The translations under genes and the position numbers were made by a program. Positions 1 to 8,178 of a stretch of 41,633 nucleotides of DNA are shown piece by piece; the stretch's first letter is position 1, and each line of letters starts with the position of its first letter. Origin of the DNA: an uncultured Nonlabens sp. (lineage in GTDB: Bacteria > Bacteroidota > Bacteroidia > Flavobacteriales > Flavobacteriaceae); assembly GCF_947495285.1 (NCBI RefSeq), contig NZ_CANLXZ010000031.1:1-41633 (forward strand). The letters run 5' to 3'. Below the pieces are notes generated by a model, which saw nothing but the letters and a program-made list of their open reading frames with translations, ran no database searches and had not been told where the DNA came from.

Positions 1-111
1 TTATCAAAAATTCTTTCGGTTTTGCCATCCATAAATATAACTATAAATAACGACTTTTCAAAATAAAAATGGTATAAATGCATCTTGTTATTGACTAGGG
101 TTTTTTGAAAA

Positions 112-142
112 TGAAAAGTCCTTCCGTGAGTGGAAGGACTTT
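112..142 (-). terminator. Rho-independent terminator of the large secreted protein gene
   Basis: An 11-bp stem (AAAGTCCTTCC, 6-nt loop, GGAAGGACTTT at 115-142) lies just after the stop codon of the minus-strand gene. Read on the minus strand it is followed by a T-rich tract (TTTTCATTTTC). Nothing else is visible in bases 1-111. Confidence 0.7.
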
Positions 143-163
143 CATATTTACTAGTTATAAGAT

Positions 164-2650
164 TTATTGTTTACCAGCAGCTGGAGTTTTAGCTAGGTTC
201 TTATTAGTTACTTGCTGGTTTAAAGTGTTTGATCGTTCTGCACCTTGGGCTTTTACGGTTATTGTTTTATATTGTTTTTCTTCTACAGGACCTGGTCCTT
301 CAGGAAGTCTTATTCCCACGTGTTTAGATACTACTGTACCATCTGGTGCTACACGATCTGCTCTACTGGCAACTATTTGCCATGAAAAAGATGCGTTACT
401 TGTTCCACCTTGTAATTCTTTTACGGTAAAACCATCGCCAGATTTATCAGTAACATAAACTCCATTGCATTCTCCTTCTAATGTTACAAAAACTTTTAAC
501 GGATGATTTGCATCTACATGAATAGCACTTTTAAGAATAGGATCTAACTTTATAGTAACGGTTCCATTTTGTAATTGACCTACACCATAATCCTGAAATA
601 AAATTTCTGGTGCTTCTGGAGAGAACATAATTCTAGGAGTTCCATCAGGACCATCTATGAGTGTAGAATTAGTACCAGTACCTATTACTTTATAATCCTG
701 ACCAGTACCACTTGTTCCATTCCCATTCCCATTAGTTCTATAACGCATACCTACATAAGCATAGCTAGGTGTGTTAGAGCTTTCACTACCACCACTAAAA
801 TATCCACCGTAATAACTGTTTCTGTTATTTTGGGAGCCGTCAGGTGTTACATTATCAAATCCTGCTAATTTTGCTCTAGCTCGTGTTCCATCATTACCGG
901 TGTTAGTGCTAGTATCATCATCTGCATCTAGAACAAATTCACCAGCTGCATTACCTCTATTAGTATTATCAACGTCTCCTAGACCTGCGTAGGCAAAAAG
1001 CCCTATGCTATTTCCAGAAGCAGCCATTCCAGATCCATCAGGATTAACCACAGCATTTAATCTTCCTTGTCCCATACCTATAGTTCCGGTACCAGTAGCA
1101 GTTGATCCTAGACCAGTAGCGCCGTATTCTCCTGCAAACATACCACCTACACCTACCGCAGGAAATGAATAAATTGCAGCACCTGCTCCAGAAGCAAGAA
1201 TACCGTTACCTACTGCATCAGAAGCAATACCATAGAAAGCTGCATTACCATTTGAAAACGCAGCTGAACCTATTCCACCACCAGTGTTGTCTCCTCGTAT
1301 CCCATAACCTGTTCCAGTACTAAAACCTCCAATAGCATTTTCTACTCCAGATCCATATGATTGAAGCATGTAATTAGGTCTATAGCTGTAACTACCAAAT
1401 GCGCTAAAACTGTTTACATAAACTTCACCATTTCCTTCATTGATTAACAGTTTAGGAACACCATCTGTACTTAGTACAAGCGGTAAAGCATCTGATGTTC
1501 CTACATAATTTGCAATAGGTGAAGTTCCTGAATTTCCTGTTAATGTCCAGTCTAATCCACCAGGTGAACCAGCATAGGCCGCCCATCTAGATCCATTCCA
1601 GTAATATAAACCTGGAGCAACATTGTTAGGAGGTGTTCCCGCAGTATTTGTATTATAAACGGTTGTTCCTGGTTCTAGTGCTCCTCCTTGTGGATTAATA
1701 ACTGGTGCAGCCGTAACTATCGATGTTAATCGCACCCTAGGTAATACTAAACCGCTATTTTCAGAGTTGATTTCAAGTGCGCCTGCAGGGCTATCAGTTC
1801 CTATACCTACCGCATTATCTGCTCCATCAATAAATACCATATTAGCCTGATTATCTGTTTCTACTCTAAAGTTGGAATCTGTGCTGTTATCATTAAAAAC
1901 TACTTCTGACGTTCCACCGCTTTCTCTAAACTCTACCATTTCTCTACCACCAGCAGATATGTTTAAACGATCACCTGCACTTCTCCATATACCTAGATTA
2001 GCATCACTATTCCATGAATAAAAAGGTAAGGCGTTGGTACCATTTTCCATTGCTCTTACAGCATTTGCATTAGGGATACGTAATCGTTCACGGCCATTAG
2101 TGACGAGACCTAATTCATCTGCACCTGGGCTGTAGAATCCTTTATTAGAGTCACCAGACCATGAAAATAAAGGACTAGACGCAGAACCACTTTGTGATGC
2201 AAGGATGCGACCATCGTTAGTGATTTCAAAACGCTCTGTGTTATTTGTTCTAAATCGTAGGCCTACGTTATCAGTAGTTCCTAAAAAATTAGTAGAAGCA
2301 TTTGTTCCACCATTTCCAGACAGGTCCCATTTATCATTTCCATCAGAATCGGCAATACGTAACCATTGTGAACCGTCGTTGTAGTAGTAACCAGGAGTAA
2401 CATCGCCTGCAGTAGCTGTATTATAAATAACCATACCAGCGACATGATTGCTTAATGGCGCGGTATTATTTGTTGCTGATAAAGCTGCACGTGGTAAGAG
2501 TAATCCACCCATAGTAGTAGATGTGTCTAGATCTAATAGAGAATCAGGATTAGGAGTAGCAGTACCTATTCCTACCTGAGCATTCATGGTAGTTCCTAGG
2601 AGTAATAAAAATGCGAAAAAACTTAATTTTGAAAGAGTAAAATTTATCAT
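164..2650 (-). CDS. Large secreted repeat protein, probably surface-exposed
   Basis: Function unknown. The first 25 residues (from the ATG at 2650) form a signal peptide ending in NAQ; the frame stays open to 2677, but the extra nine residues precede the natural signal peptide, so 2650 is preferred. Two related modules follow, each opening with a VGIGT-x-SP/TP motif (near residues 26 and 283), then 'LLLPR/LVLPR', a 'G..VYNT' strand and a 'GLYYWNGSRW'-type strand. This layout is common in Bacteroidota secreted proteins that resemble fibre or tail-spike repeats. Gly/Asn/Ser/Thr-rich repeats fill residues 380-640. Near 680-760 is a conserved C-terminal beta domain ('GQLQNGTVTIKLDP ... LEGECNGVYVTDK ... 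FSWQIVA') seen in many bacterial surface proteins. I see no T9SS sorting domain. An adhesin or matrix role is inference. Confidence 0.8.
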   Translation of the reverse strand: MINFTLSKLSFFAFLLLLGTTMNAQVGIGTATPNPDSLLDLDTSTTMGGLLLPRAALSATNNTAPLSNHVAGMVIYNTATAGDVTPGYYYNDGSQWLRIADSDGNDKWDLSGNGGTNASTNFLGTTDNVGLRFRTNNTERFEITNDGRILASQSGSASSPLFSWSGDSNKGFYSPGADELGLVTNGRERLRIPNANAVRAMENGTNALPFYSWNSDANLGIWRSAGDRLNISAGGREMVEFRESGGTSEVVFNDNSTDSNFRVETDNQANMVFIDGADNAVGIGTDSPAGALEINSENSGLVLPRVRLTSIVTAAPVINPQGGALEPGTTVYNTNTAGTPPNNVAPGLYYWNGSRWAAYAGSPGGLDWTLTGNSGTSPIANYVGTSDALPLVLSTDGVPKLLINEGNGEVYVNSFSAFGSYSYRPNYMLQSYGSGVENAIGGFSTGTGYGIRGDNTGGGIGSAAFSNGNAAFYGIASDAVGNGILASGAGAAIYSFPAVGVGGMFAGEYGATGLGSTATGTGTIGMGQGRLNAVVNPDGSGMAASGNSIGLFAYAGLGDVDNTNRGNAAGEFVLDADDDTSTNTGNDGTRARAKLAGFDNVTPDGSQNNRNSYYGGYFSGGSESSNTPSYAYVGMRYRTNGNGNGTSGTGQDYKVIGTGTNSTLIDGPDGTPRIMFSPEAPEILFQDYGVGQLQNGTVTIKLDPILKSAIHVDANHPLKVFVTLEGECNGVYVTDKSGDGFTVKELQGGTSNASFSWQIVASRADRVAPDGTVVSKHVGIRLPEGPGPVEEKQYKTITVKAQGAERSNTLNQQVTNKNLAKTPAAGKQ

Positions 2651-2863
2651 GAGCATACATTTTAACATAATAATCATTCAAATAAACGAATATTTACGCT
2701 TACTATTATAAAAACAATCCTTAAAAAGCATTTATTTTCGATTAAAAGCATTGTTTGAAAATTTGTATTTCTCCAAGTCATCAATTTAGTAATGGTATGC
2801 TGTAATTTTTTTTTTAGCACCATGTGGTTATTGTGCTATTCAAAAAGGGTTTTATTAATTAAC

Positions 2864-2871
2864 TATCTTTG
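2864..2871 (+). promoter_or_regulatory. -7 box TATCTTTG ahead of the frameshifted HExxH gene
   Basis: TATCTTTG matches the Bacteroidota -7 consensus TAnnTTTG. It ends 4 nt before a GTG codon at 2876, the same geometry as at lipB (10238-10250). No TTG lies at the expected -33 distance. The box supports a gene start at 2876 rather than at the ATG at 2976. Confidence 0.5.
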
Positions 2872-2875
2872 AACT

Positions 2876-3212
2876 GTGATTGTTATTCAAATTTCTTGGT
2901 TTAAAAATGTGAGCGGTTTAATGTTGTTGCTTTTTTATTTTAAAATCTACTGCCTTAAATTAAGATCAAGTTTTTATGAATCATGAAAGGATCCACGCAA
3001 GACAACAACTAGAAATGCTAGTGATTCCATTTTTGATTTGGTACGTTTTAGAATACCTAATCCTACGATTAAAGTATAATCATGATGATTCTTATAGAAA
3101 TATAGTATTTGAAAGAGAGGCTTATCTAAATGAAAGTGATTTAGATTATTTAAAAAAGAGAAAGCGGTTTTCTTTTTTAAAATTCTATGGTAAAAAGTAT
3201 GCATATGAATAG
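2876..3212 (+). pseudogene. Frameshifted small HExxH (M56-like) protein gene
   Basis: Two overlapping frames appear to be halves of one gene. Frame 1 starts at GTG 2876, encodes 36 residues containing 'SWFKNVSGLMLLLFYFKI', and stops at TGA 2984. Frame 2 runs from ATG 2976 to TAG 3212 (78 residues) and contains NHERIH (an HExxH zinc motif), a hydrophobic segment, and 'FEREAYLNE' with a likely third ligand. From memory, intact flavobacterial homologues of about 100-115 residues join these parts with similar spacing. Deleting one T from the T5 run at 2971-2975 fuses the frames as ...LRSSF-MNHERIH. The locus may be a recent pseudogene, a sequencing error, or a site of slippage. Downstream translation from ATG 2976 alone is possible but would lose the N-terminal segment. 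The end overlaps the next gene. Confidence 0.55.
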
Positions 3213-4152
3213 ACTTTTTAATTCTCAAAATTCTCTTAATGAGAAGTTTAAATCTTATCGAGATCTAGATATAGAGATAGATATGAAGAGGGATGATTTG
3301 TTACATAAGGATGTGTCTGGTAATAAATTACGTAAATTAAAATACAACTTTCTTGAGGCGCAAGTATTAGGACAGGATACCATTCTTACTTATGGCGGTG
3401 CTTTTTCTAATCATATAGCGGCTACCGCAGCTGCAGGGAAATTGTTAGGGATTAAAACGATAGGTATTATACGTGGAGAAGAATTAGGAGCAGATCTTAA
3501 AAAAACACTCGGAGGAAATGATACTTTATTGCAAGCACATATAGATGGAATGAAATTTCATTTTGTAACGCGGGAGCAATATCGAGATAAAGAAACACAT
3601 TCTTTTCTTCAAGAAATGAAAGACTTACACGGTAGTTTTTATAATATTCCAGAAGGAGGTACTAATGAGCTGGCTGTAAAGGGTACTCAAGAAATTCTTA
3701 CAGAAAGCGATAAAAAGTATTATGATATCATTTGTGTAGCTGCAGGAACAGGTGGCACTGCTGCTGGAATCATAAATAGCGTTGCGCCACATCAAAAAGT
3801 GATGGTTTTCTCTGCGTTAAAGGGAGATTTTATGCGCTCTGAAATTAAAAAATATACGCATAGAAAAGAATTTAAAGTAATTGATGATATAGCTTTTGGT
3901 GGTTATGCAAAGTCAGATGATCGATTGATAGAGTATATGAATATTCGCTTTCGCGAAAGCGGAATACCACTAGAACCTATTTATACTGCAAAAATGATGT
4001 ATGGCATAGAACAAATGGTGGAGAGTAGCGTTATCAATGGGAAAACTCGTATTTTAGCGATCCATACTGGTGGTTTACAATCTATCACTGGCTATAACAA
4101 AGTGTTAGAAAAAAAACGACGTCTCAAGATAAATTATGAAAACCAACTATAG
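3205..4152 (+). CDS. PLP-dependent ACC deaminase / D-cysteine desulfhydrase family protein
   Basis: A fold-type II PLP enzyme of about 315 residues. The motif SGNKLRKLKYN (residues 38-48) carries the probable PLP lysine (K41). 'GGAFSNHIAATAAAG' near residue 66 matches the substrate/phosphate-side Ser-Asn motif, 'AAGTGGTAAG' is the PLP-phosphate loop, and 'PLEPIYTAKMMYG' is the conserved C-terminal Tyr region. The family includes 1-aminocyclopropane-1-carboxylate deaminase and D-cysteine desulfhydrase; the substrate cannot be told from sequence. ATGs at 3187, 3199 and 3205 are all possible. I chose 3205 because the extra residues add nothing recognisable; it overlaps the upstream stop by 8 nt. 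The gene carries one GCTTTCGCGAAAGC palindrome (encoding RFRES) just before the conserved 'GIPLEPIYT' segment. Confidence 0.85.
   Translation: MNRLFNSQNSLNEKFKSYRDLDIEIDMKRDDLLHKDVSGNKLRKLKYNFLEAQVLGQDTILTYGGAFSNHIAATAAAGKLLGIKTIGIIRGEELGADLKKTLGGNDTLLQAHIDGMKFHFVTREQYRDKETHSFLQEMKDLHGSFYNIPEGGTNELAVKGTQEILTESDKKYYDIICVAAGTGGTAAGIINSVAPHQKVMVFSALKGDFMRSEIKKYTHRKEFKVIDDIAFGGYAKSDDRLIEYMNIRFRESGIPLEPIYTAKMMYGIEQMVESSVINGKTRILAIHTGGLQSITGYNKVLEKKRRLKINYENQL
3946..3961. repeat. Dispersed palindrome CGCTTTCGCGAAAGCG, copy 1
   Basis: Perfect 16-bp palindrome inside the PLP-enzyme gene. It is read in the frame CGC-TTT-CGC-GAA-AGC, giving RFRES. Confidence 0.9.
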
Positions 4153-4951
4153 ACTGCTTTGCTCTTTAATGGTATTAGTTATACTTCTTACCTCATGTGG
4201 GTCAAAAAATAGCATAACAACTAAAAGACCTAAAACGACTACAACATCAAGAACCGCAGATGAAGATAAAGTAACTAGAAATACAAACTCACGTGGTAAG
4301 GATAAGGTTGCCAATTATATAAACGACTTTAAGGATATCGCAATTAAGGAAATGAAGCTTTATCAAATACCTGCTAGTATTACACTAGCTCAAGGGGTTT
4401 TAGAAAGTGGATCTGGAACAGGAAGACTGGCTGTAGAGGCTAATAATCATTTTGGTATTAAATGTCATGCCAGCTGGACTGGTGGCCGTATTTATCATGA
4501 TGATGATAAGGATCAAGAATGTTTCCGTACATATAATGATGCGAGTTATTCCTATCGCGATCACTCCTTATTTTTAAAAGATCGTAAAAGATATGCGCAA
4601 CTTTTTAAACTGGATCAAGACGATTATAAAGGCTGGGCTAGAGGTTTAAGAAAAGCAGGATATGCTACAGATAGTAGGTATCCTCAAAAATTAATAAGTC
4701 TTATTGAAAGATATCAATTATATCAATATGATAATATCGCTTTAGGTAAAGCTGTGGATGAAAATCCTAGACTTATAGAAGAGATAAAAGAAAATAATAC
4801 ATCTAGATTTACTAAGCAGCATGTCGTTGTAAAAGGAGATACCTTATATAGTGTCTCAAAGAAATACAATACAACGGTGGATAAACTTAAAAATCTTAAT
4901 AAATTAAAAAATAACGTATTAAGTATAGGTCAGATACTTATCGTTAAATAA
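4136..4951 (+). CDS. Glucosaminidase-LysM lipoprotein (peptidoglycan hydrolase)
   Basis: A 271-residue envelope enzyme that probably cleaves the glycan chain of peptidoglycan. A lipoprotein signal peptide ends in LLTS-C (Cys21). A low-complexity Thr/Lys linker follows to about residue 55. A mannosyl-glycoprotein endo-beta-N-acetylglucosaminidase-type domain spans 60-200, with the motif '[16 protein letters not shown]' (putative catalytic Glu90) and 'NHFGIKC'. A single C-terminal LysM (about 228-271, '[18 protein letters not shown] ... IGQILIVK') would bind cell wall. The start overlaps the upstream stop by 17 nt and hemL begins 13 nt downstream, so the three genes are probably cotranscribed. 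From memory, the pairing with hemL recurs in flavobacteria. Confidence 0.9.
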   Translation: MKTNYRLLCSLMVLVILLTSCGSKNSITTKRPKTTTTSRTADEDKVTRNTNSRGKDKVANYINDFKDIAIKEMKLYQIPASITLAQGVLESGSGTGRLAVEANNHFGIKCHASWTGGRIYHDDDKDQECFRTYNDASYSYRDHSLFLKDRKRYAQLFKLDQDDYKGWARGLRKAGYATDSRYPQKLISLIERYQLYQYDNIALGKAVDENPRLIEEIKENNTSRFTKQHVVVKGDTLYSVSKKYNTTVDKLKNLNKLKNNVLSIGQILIVK

Positions 4952-4964
4952 TTATACATTTTTC

Positions 4965-6257
4965 ATGTCATTTACATATCAAAGAAGTAGTGCGCTTTTT
5001 CAAGAAGCAAAAAAATATATTCCAGGTGGAGTTAACTCTCCAGTGCGTGCCTTTAACGCGGTAGGTGGTGATCCTGTATTTGTAGAGCGTGCAAAAGGTG
5101 CTTATTTACAAACGGAAGACGGGCACCAGATTATAGATTATATCGCATCATGGGGACCTATGATTTTAGGCCATGCCTTTGAACCAGTTGTTGAGGCAAT
5201 TATCAATGCTACAAATAAAGGTACTTCTTATGGTATGCCTACTGCAATTGAGAGTGAAATAGCAAAGCTAGCCGTATCCATGGCGCCTAATGTAGACCAG
5301 ATAAGAATGGTAAATTCTGGTACCGAGGCCTGTATGAGTGCTGTGCGCCTGGCACGTGGTTATACAGGGCGTGATAAAATCATAAAATTTGCAGGTTGCT
5401 ATCATGGACACAGTGATTCTTTTTTGATACAAGCTGGTAGTGGTGCGGTTACCTTCGGTAGTCCTAACAGTCCTGGTGTTACTCAAGGAACTGCAAAAGA
5501 TACGTTACTTGCAGACTTTAATAACTTAGAACAAGTTGCAGATATTTTTAAGCAAAATAAAGGTGAAATAGCCTGTGTAATTATTGAGCCTATTGCTGGT
5601 AACATGGGTTGTGTATTACCACAAGACGGTTTCTTAGAAGGTATAAGATCTTTGTGTGATGAGCATGGAGCATTATTTGTTTTTGATGAGGTAATGACTG
5701 GTTTTAGACTAGCTCGTGGTGGCGCACAAGAGGTTACTGGTGTAAAAGCTGATATTGTTACTTATGGTAAAGTGATAGGTGGTGGTTTACCAGTAGGTGC
5801 ATTTGCAGCACGTCAAGAAATTATGAATCATCTAGCACCATTAGGTCCTGTCTACCAGGCAGGTACTTTAAGCGGGAATCCACTAGCTATGAGTGCTGGT
5901 CTTGCGATGCTGACTCATTTAAATAATAATCCTGGTGTTTATGATAATCTAGCCGCAAAAACAGAATATTTACATAAAGGAATAGACACCGTACTTTCTG
6001 AAAAAGGAATAGATTATAAAATTAACCGTATAGGTTCTATGATGTCTGTTCATTTTACAGATCAAGAAGTGGTTGATTTTGCAAGTGCTGCAACTGGTAA
6101 TAATGAGTGGTTCAAGAAGTTTTTCCATGGATTATTAGATCGTGGTATTTATTTACCGCCTAGTGCTTTTGAGTCTTATTTTTTAAATGATGCATTGAGT
6201 TATGAAGATCTAGATAAGACTATAGAAGCGACTAGGGAAGTTGTTGCTAGTTGGTAA
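4965..6257 (+). CDS. hemL: Glutamate-1-semialdehyde 2,1-aminomutase
   Basis: Cytosolic PLP enzyme that converts glutamate-1-semialdehyde to 5-aminolevulinate, the committed precursor of haem and other tetrapyrroles by the C5 pathway. At 430 residues it has the usual length. Diagnostic motifs are '[13 protein letters not shown]' (18-30), '[16 protein letters not shown]' (116-131), 'GCYHGHSD' (144-151), 'FDEVMTGFR' (240-248), the PLP lysine K269 in '[14 protein letters not shown]', and '[11 protein letters not shown]'. It closes the cluster with the glucosaminidase and is followed by a strong terminator. Confidence 0.97.
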   Translation: MSFTYQRSSALFQEAKKYIPGGVNSPVRAFNAVGGDPVFVERAKGAYLQTEDGHQIIDYIASWGPMILGHAFEPVVEAIINATNKGTSYGMPTAIESEIAKLAVSMAPNVDQIRMVNSGTEACMSAVRLARGYTGRDKIIKFAGCYHGHSDSFLIQAGSGAVTFGSPNSPGVTQGTAKDTLLADFNNLEQVADIFKQNKGEIACVIIEPIAGNMGCVLPQDGFLEGIRSLCDEHGALFVFDEVMTGFRLARGGAQEVTGVKADIVTYGKVIGGGLPVGAFAARQEIMNHLAPLGPVYQAGTLSGNPLAMSAGLAMLTHLNNNPGVYDNLAAKTEYLHKGIDTVLSEKGIDYKINRIGSMMSVHFTDQEVVDFASAATGNNEWFKKFFHGLLDRGIYLPPSAFESYFLNDALSYEDLDKTIEATREVVASW

Positions 6258-6284
6258 ATTTAGATTTCAATTTTTAGTTTTAAA

Positions 6285-6313
6285 AAAACCACTCTATTTA
6301 AGAGTGGTTTTTA
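6285..6313 (+). terminator. Rho-independent terminator after hemL
   Basis: Stem AAAACCACTCT (6285-6295), 5-nt loop, AGAGTGGTTTT (6301-6311), then further T. It lies 28 nt past the hemL stop. Confidence 0.9.
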
Positions 6314-6348
6314 TGCTTATATAAAATAGCAGCTATTCAGGACTTACT

Positions 6349-6697
6349 TTACTTTGTAGTAAAGTGAGATGCACCTATAAGTTCTTTTAATTCTGTTTGA
6401 TAAGTATTTATGATATCGTTTTTCCTACCTGGAGCACAAGTAGCTTCTCTTCCCTTAAAAGCAAGTTGTCTTAGTCTACTTTCTTTAGTAGCAACCATTT
6501 TAGTTAATAGGTTACGTTTATTAGTTTTTAATTAAGTAAGATCCATTATTTTGGTCACTTTACTATCGATTTTAGAATTAGAATATTCGACTTTATGAGT
6601 AGTTTTTTTCTAATTCTGGTTCTTCTGGGTTTATTTTTAGTTGTGCAAACGTCATAGAGCTGGTAAGAACAGCTACAGTAAATAATATCTTTTTCAT
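6349..6697 (-). pseudogene. Decayed small secreted protein gene
   Basis: Reading the minus strand from ATG 6697 gives the signal peptide MKKILFTVAVLTSSMTFAQ, then about 15 residues, then a stop at 6593-6595. The stop follows a run of seven A (plus-strand T7, 6603-6609). Removing one A restores a frame reading KTTHKVEYSNSKIDSKVTKIMDLT, which then meets TAA; CAA (Gln) one mutation away would give 'MDLTQL', an LTxxQ-like motif. The same frame continues as 'LKTNKRNLLTKMVATKESR ... QTELKELIGASHFTTK' to TAA at 6349-6351. One frameshift and one nonsense mutation make a real pseudogene likely. Its first bases match the start of the intact gene at 6850-7254, so it may be a decayed paralogue of that Spy/LTXXQ-like family; this assignment is tentative. 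Confidence 0.65.
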
Positions 6698-6749
6698 GAT
6701 TGTAGTTTTCCTGTTCCTGAAAATAAGAATTTGTTTGGACAATAAATTA

Positions 6750-6779
6750 AAAGCTGGAATCGATTAAGAATCCAGCTTT
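6750..6779 (-). terminator. Terminator of the LTXXQ-like gene
   Basis: Stem AAAGCTGGA (6750-6758) and TCCAGCTTT (6771-6779), followed on the minus strand by TTAATTTATT. It separates the intact gene at 6850-7254 from the pseudogene. Confidence 0.6.
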
Positions 6780-6849
6780 AGTAAAAAAAAAGCAAGGTAA
6801 TGTGTTGTTAGTAAATTACTTTAAGATTACCAGTTATGATTTTATTTTA

Positions 6850-7254
6850 TTAACGATCTCGTCCTTTCCTGTGTCTACTACCTTTCTTTTTTCCTTTAGA
6901 TCTTTTGGCCATCATTTGTAGCCATTGTGAATATTGATCTACATTAAGGATGCTTTTCATCTCTCGTTTCATTGCGATATTTTTTTCAAGAGCTGCTTCA
7001 TGCCTAGCAAATTTCTGTTCTTCAGTGAGTTTTTCTCTGTCTTTTCTTTTTGTTTTATTCAACTTGCGATCTTTCGCTTGAATTAATAATAGTTTTTCAA
7101 CTTGAGATTGTTGTGTTGAATTTAGATCTAAGGCCAGAGTCATTTTCTTAGATTTTATAGAGGCTATTTGCTCTGGAGTACGGTCTTTTTTCACATCATT
7201 GGCATGTGTGAAGCAAGTACTTAAAATAGTTAATAAAAACAATATCTTTTTCAT
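6850..7254 (-). CDS. Small secreted Spy/LTXXQ-like helical protein
   Basis: A 134-residue protein exported to the periplasm. The signal peptide MKKILFLLTILSTCFTHA begins at ATG 7254; the longer frame to 7299 only adds residues ahead of it. The mature part is almost wholly helical and charged, with 'ALDLNSTQQSQVEKLL' followed about 45 residues later by 'SILNVDQYSQW'. This helix-Q-helix pattern resembles Spy/CpxP-type periplasmic chaperones and the DUF4890 proteins of Bacteroidota. The C-terminus is strongly basic (KRSKGKKKGSRHRKGRDR). A stress-chaperone role is inferred from family resemblance only. Confidence 0.7.
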   Translation of the reverse strand: MKKILFLLTILSTCFTHANDVKKDRTPEQIASIKSKKMTLALDLNSTQQSQVEKLLLIQAKDRKLNKTKRKDREKLTEEQKFARHEAALEKNIAMKREMKSILNVDQYSQWLQMMAKRSKGKKKGSRHRKGRDR

Positions 7255-7323
7255 GTGTTTATATTTTAACGTTACCATTCTATGACGTGATATTTTCAAT
7301 AAGGTTTAATTAAATAACAAAAA

Positions 7324-7348
7324 AAAGTCATGCACCAGGCATGACTTT
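7324..7348 (-). terminator. Terminator of the OmpH-like gene
   Basis: Perfect 10-bp stem AAAGTCATGC / GCATGACTTT with 5-nt loop ACCAG, followed on the minus strand by at least eight T. It lies about 50 nt past the stop at 7399. Confidence 0.9.
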
Positions 7349-7398
7349 GTAATTTTAAAAATGTATAAACTTTTGATAATGTTTATTTTATCAGCAGA

Positions 7399-7965
7399 TT
7401 AATCAGTTTTAGTAGATGATTCATCACTAGTCGGTTCTGAATCATTTTTACTGTTATAAGCTTTATTTAATTCTGTGATTACAGTTTCAGTAATGTTACT
7501 AGCGTCATTTCCATAAACTAATGCGGCAGAGTTATTTTTACCTAGTACAAAGGAGTAGTTGTTCTTTTTTGCATGTGTTGCAATAAACTCTTCTACGTGA
7601 GTATTTAACTCTTTTAAATCTTCATCTAGTTGCTCTTGCATACCTTGCTCTTGAGCCTTCATCTGAGATTCTATCATTTGCCATTTTTGACTAAATGCTA
7701 TTATCTCAGGATTATTTTGTTGTTGTTGCTGACTTAGTTTACTAAATTTAGCTTGCATAGGTGCAGCTTCCATCTGGTAAGCCCTTCCTAGACTATCTGT
7801 TTTCTTTTTAAAATCTTCTTGTTTTTTTATTATTACTGCTTCAAGATCAATTTTTTCTTGGTACTCTGAATAAACTTTTTCACTGTCTACAAATGCTATT
7901 TTTTGTGATTCTTGACAAGATGCTGCGCTTATTAAAATAGCTGCTAGAGCGATAATTTTTTTCAT
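7399..7965 (-). CDS. OmpH/Skp-like lipoprotein chaperone
   Basis: A 188-residue protein starting at ATG 7965, where the lipoprotein signal MKKIIALAAILISAASC begins (Cys17). After 'KIAFVDSEKVYSEY', typical of Skp/OmpH N-termini, comes a long Gln/Glu/Lys-rich coiled coil (about 40-125), then a conserved 'NNYSFVLGKNNSAALVYGNDASNITETVITELNKAY' end that matches the beta core of the family. Skp proteins hold unfolded outer-membrane proteins in the periplasm. The lipid anchor differs from the soluble enterobacterial Skp but is common in Bacteroidota. The acidic Ser/Thr tail is low complexity. It has its own promoter and terminator. Confidence 0.85.
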   Translation of the reverse strand: MKKIIALAAILISAASCQESQKIAFVDSEKVYSEYQEKIDLEAVIIKKQEDFKKKTDSLGRAYQMEAAPMQAKFSKLSQQQQQNNPEIIAFSQKWQMIESQMKAQEQGMQEQLDEDLKELNTHVEEFIATHAKKNNYSFVLGKNNSAALVYGNDASNITETVITELNKAYNSKNDSEPTSDESSTKTD

Positions 7966-7986
7966 TTGTGGTTTTTTAAATTTTGC

Positions 7987-8017
7987 CAAATGTATTCATA
8001 TTAATTATTTAAAACAA
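7987..8017 (-). promoter_or_regulatory. Promoter of the OmpH-like gene
   Basis: On the minus strand TTG (8017-8015), then 20 nt, then TACATTTG (7994-7987). This fits the Bacteroidota consensus TTG-N19/20-TAnnTTTG. Predicted leader is about 15-20 nt before ATG 7965. Confidence 0.7.
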
Positions 8018-8126
8018 CGGCATAGATCATGATAAAATGTATTTTATTAAAAAACCTTAAAACAGATTGATAAATTTTCAGGTTAGGATTTGATTTAAAA
8101 GCTTTAAATAAAATTATCTAACAAAA

Positions 8127-8160
8127 AAAACCTGCTTATTTATTCAAATCAGCAGGTTTT
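8127..8160 (-). terminator. Terminator of lysS
   Basis: Stem AAAACCTGCT (8127-8136) and AGCAGGTTTT (8151-8160), 14-nt loop, followed on the minus strand by a run of eight T. It sits 19 nt past the lysS stop. Confidence 0.85.
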
Positions 8161-8178
8161 AAATGGAGTAGTAAAGTT

